From positions 1 through 51,598 of the forward strand of contig CALVVR010000006.1 of assembly GCA_944363915.1 (NCBI GenBank): 51,598 bases of DNA, given 5' to 3'. The position numbers and the translations under genes were made by a program. Position 1 is the first letter of the stretch. Each line of letters begins with the position of its first letter. The stretch is from an uncultured Bacilli bacterium (GTDB taxonomy: Bacteria; Bacillota_I; Bacilli_A; RF39; UBA660). Of this stretch, positions 50,754 through 51,598 are shown in pieces. Under the pieces are notes generated by a model. The model was not told where the DNA came from and did no database searches. It saw only the letters and a program-made list of their open reading frames with translations.

Positions 50754-51350
50754 ATGTGGATATTGATTGTGATTATAATTATTTTAATAGTTTGTTATTT
50801 ATATGTTACTTATAATAGGTTAATTTATTTAAACAAAAAAACTGATAAAGAATTTTTAGAATTAGATATGTTTTTTAAAAGAAGAATAAGTTTATTGCCT
50901 AATTTAATTAATATTTTTAGTCGATATAATTTGGAAAAAGATACGTTAAATAGAATTATATTTTTGATAAAAGATGATTATGAAAAGATGACAATTAAAG
51001 ATAAAATTGATACAAATATAGAATTAAATAATTTGATTGATAAATTATGGGAAGTGGCTGATACTAATATAATATTAAAACAAAACCCTGTGTTTTTAAA
51101 CACTATTAAACAGTTTAATTTAGCTGAAGAAGAAATAATTTTTAACAAAAAATATTATAATGAAATAATTAATAAATACAATAAAAAAGTTAATCACTTT
51201 CCTAGTAATATAATTGCTAAATTATTAAAATTAAAACCTAAATATCCTTATGATATTGATGAGACCAAAAGAAGAATCATTAAATTTGATACAAATAATC
51301 GTGAAGTAATAAAACTTGAAGATAAAGCAAAGAAAGAAGATGAATTTTAA
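50754..51350 (+). CDS. LemA-family membrane protein
   Basis: This 198-residue protein has an N-terminal membrane helix (2-19) followed by the LemA helical domain. The conserved segments are YNRLIYLNKKTDKEFLELD (about 21-39), FKRRISLLPNLINIF (about 42-56), a variable helix, and YYNEIINKYNKKVNHFPSNIIAKLL (about 139-163) with the family's YN..V..FP pattern. LemA proteins are widespread and of uncertain function; some are linked to surface proteins or a partner peptidase. No htpX or TPM-domain gene is visible, although the window ends soon after. GGTGAT lies 4 nt before the ATG. Confidence 0.88.
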   Translation: MWILIVIIIILIVCYLYVTYNRLIYLNKKTDKEFLELDMFFKRRISLLPNLINIFSRYNLEKDTLNRIIFLIKDDYEKMTIKDKIDTNIELNNLIDKLWEVADTNIILKQNPVFLNTIKQFNLAEEEIIFNKKYYNEIINKYNKKVNHFPSNIIAKLLKLKPKYPYDIDETKRRIIKFDTNNREVIKLEDKAKKEDEF

Positions 51351-51385
51351 ATGGTGGTAATACTTTTTAATGTCAATAATTTTTG

Positions 51386-51588
51386 ATTAATTCCTAAAAA
51401 AGAATTAAAATAATTTCTTGATTAGTTCCTTTTTCTTTTGAAAAATTATTATTTGCTCGCCCGCTCGATTTTACGCATTTCTAAATTCATAAAATCGAGC
51501 GGGTGGGCAATCATTTTTTAATAAGCAAAAGAAAAGGAAAAAAATGAAAAAATTTGTAGTATTATTTTAATTGAATTTTTAAATTAAT
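51386..51588. repeat. Long imperfect inverted repeat with GC-rich 21-bp core hairpin
   Basis: Core arms 51453-51473 and 51490-51510 pair over 21 positions with 19 Watson-Crick pairs and two G-U wobbles, enclosing a 16-nt loop. The core (GCTCGCCCGCTCG / CGAGCGGGTGGGC) is strikingly GC-rich for this genome. Similarity between the arms extends outward: CCTTTTTCTTTTG against CAAAAGAAAAGG, then AATTAAAATAAT against its complement, to about 51386 and 51588. It could be a MITE-like element, a structured RNA or a strong terminator for lemA. The rest of the stretch after lemA holds no supported gene. Confidence 0.75.
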
Positions 51589-51598
51589 AATGTTATGA

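Noticed and set aside
51544-51570. Eight-codon frame MKKFVVLF after AAGG in the terminal inverted repeat
   Set aside because: Far too short, and the AAGG is part of the repeat arm.

Overview
The window is about 51.6 kb of very AT-rich chromosome from a low-GC Gram-positive bacterium. Gene content points to a walled, small-genome member of the Bacilli/Mollicutes-like radiation (RF39- or Erysipelotrichia-type). That lineage call is inference: the basis is extreme AT richness, 4-nt gene overlaps, AddAB, GatCAB plus AspRS, YqeG/YqeH, PriA, Ffh, YidD, LemA and three peptidoglycan D,D-carboxypeptidases. The standard genetic code is used: TGA ends yidD, gatB and the histidine kinase gene, and Trp is TGG. 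No rRNA, CRISPR array or transposase gene was seen.

Layout. 1-77: tRNA-Ile(GAT). 144-3945: a class I amidotransferase, a dicarboxylate/amino-acid symporter, and a leftward yidD - divergent ZnuA-like lipoprotein - slipin unit. 4022-7906: rnc, an unknown gene, a YebC-family gene and ffh. 8020-12453: a MarR regulator translationally coupled to a heterodimeric ABC exporter, with a perfect 14-bp palindrome at the transcription start. 12583-13974: a full-length relative of cofactor-independent phosphoglycerate mutase (iPGM) that has lost nearly all its catalytic residues. 14121-21919: cell-surface genes (GT-C membrane enzymes, GtrB/GtrA-type glycosylation proteins, two VanY-type carboxypeptidases, an amidase-domain protein with an overlapping 44-codon membrane peptide). 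22173-23996: an acyl-AMP ligase-type enzyme. 24083-32008: an accessory-looking block with an orphan hybrid histidine kinase, an XRE-HTH/ABC-ATPase fusion with its ABC-2 permease, and a Nudix-Nudix-HAD cassette. 32113-39345: a penicillin-binding D,D-carboxypeptidase, a small membrane protein and addB-addA. 39404-40336: an FkbM methyltransferase.

40531-45735 is the clearest regulatory story: a T-box riboswitch with an AAC (Asn) specifier controls gatC-gatA-gatB-aspS. This implies that asparaginyl-tRNA is made by transamidation of Asp-tRNA(Asn) and that the AspRS is non-discriminating. Then follow yqeG-yqeH, a leftward collagen-like gene built of Gly-Pro-Thr triplets, priA and lemA. The window ends in a long GC-rich-cored inverted repeat.

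A window-wide theme is extreme compaction. The promoter -10 hexamer often ends only about 6-8 nt before the Shine-Dalgarno sequence, so many 5' leaders should be only 10-20 nt, and yidD looks leaderless. This pattern was used to choose several start codons. The items most worth a second look are the iPGM-derived pseudoenzyme, the HTH-ABC fusion, the Nudix-Nudix-HAD cassette, the collagen-like gene with a possible AUU start and no C-terminal domain, and the terminal inverted repeat.
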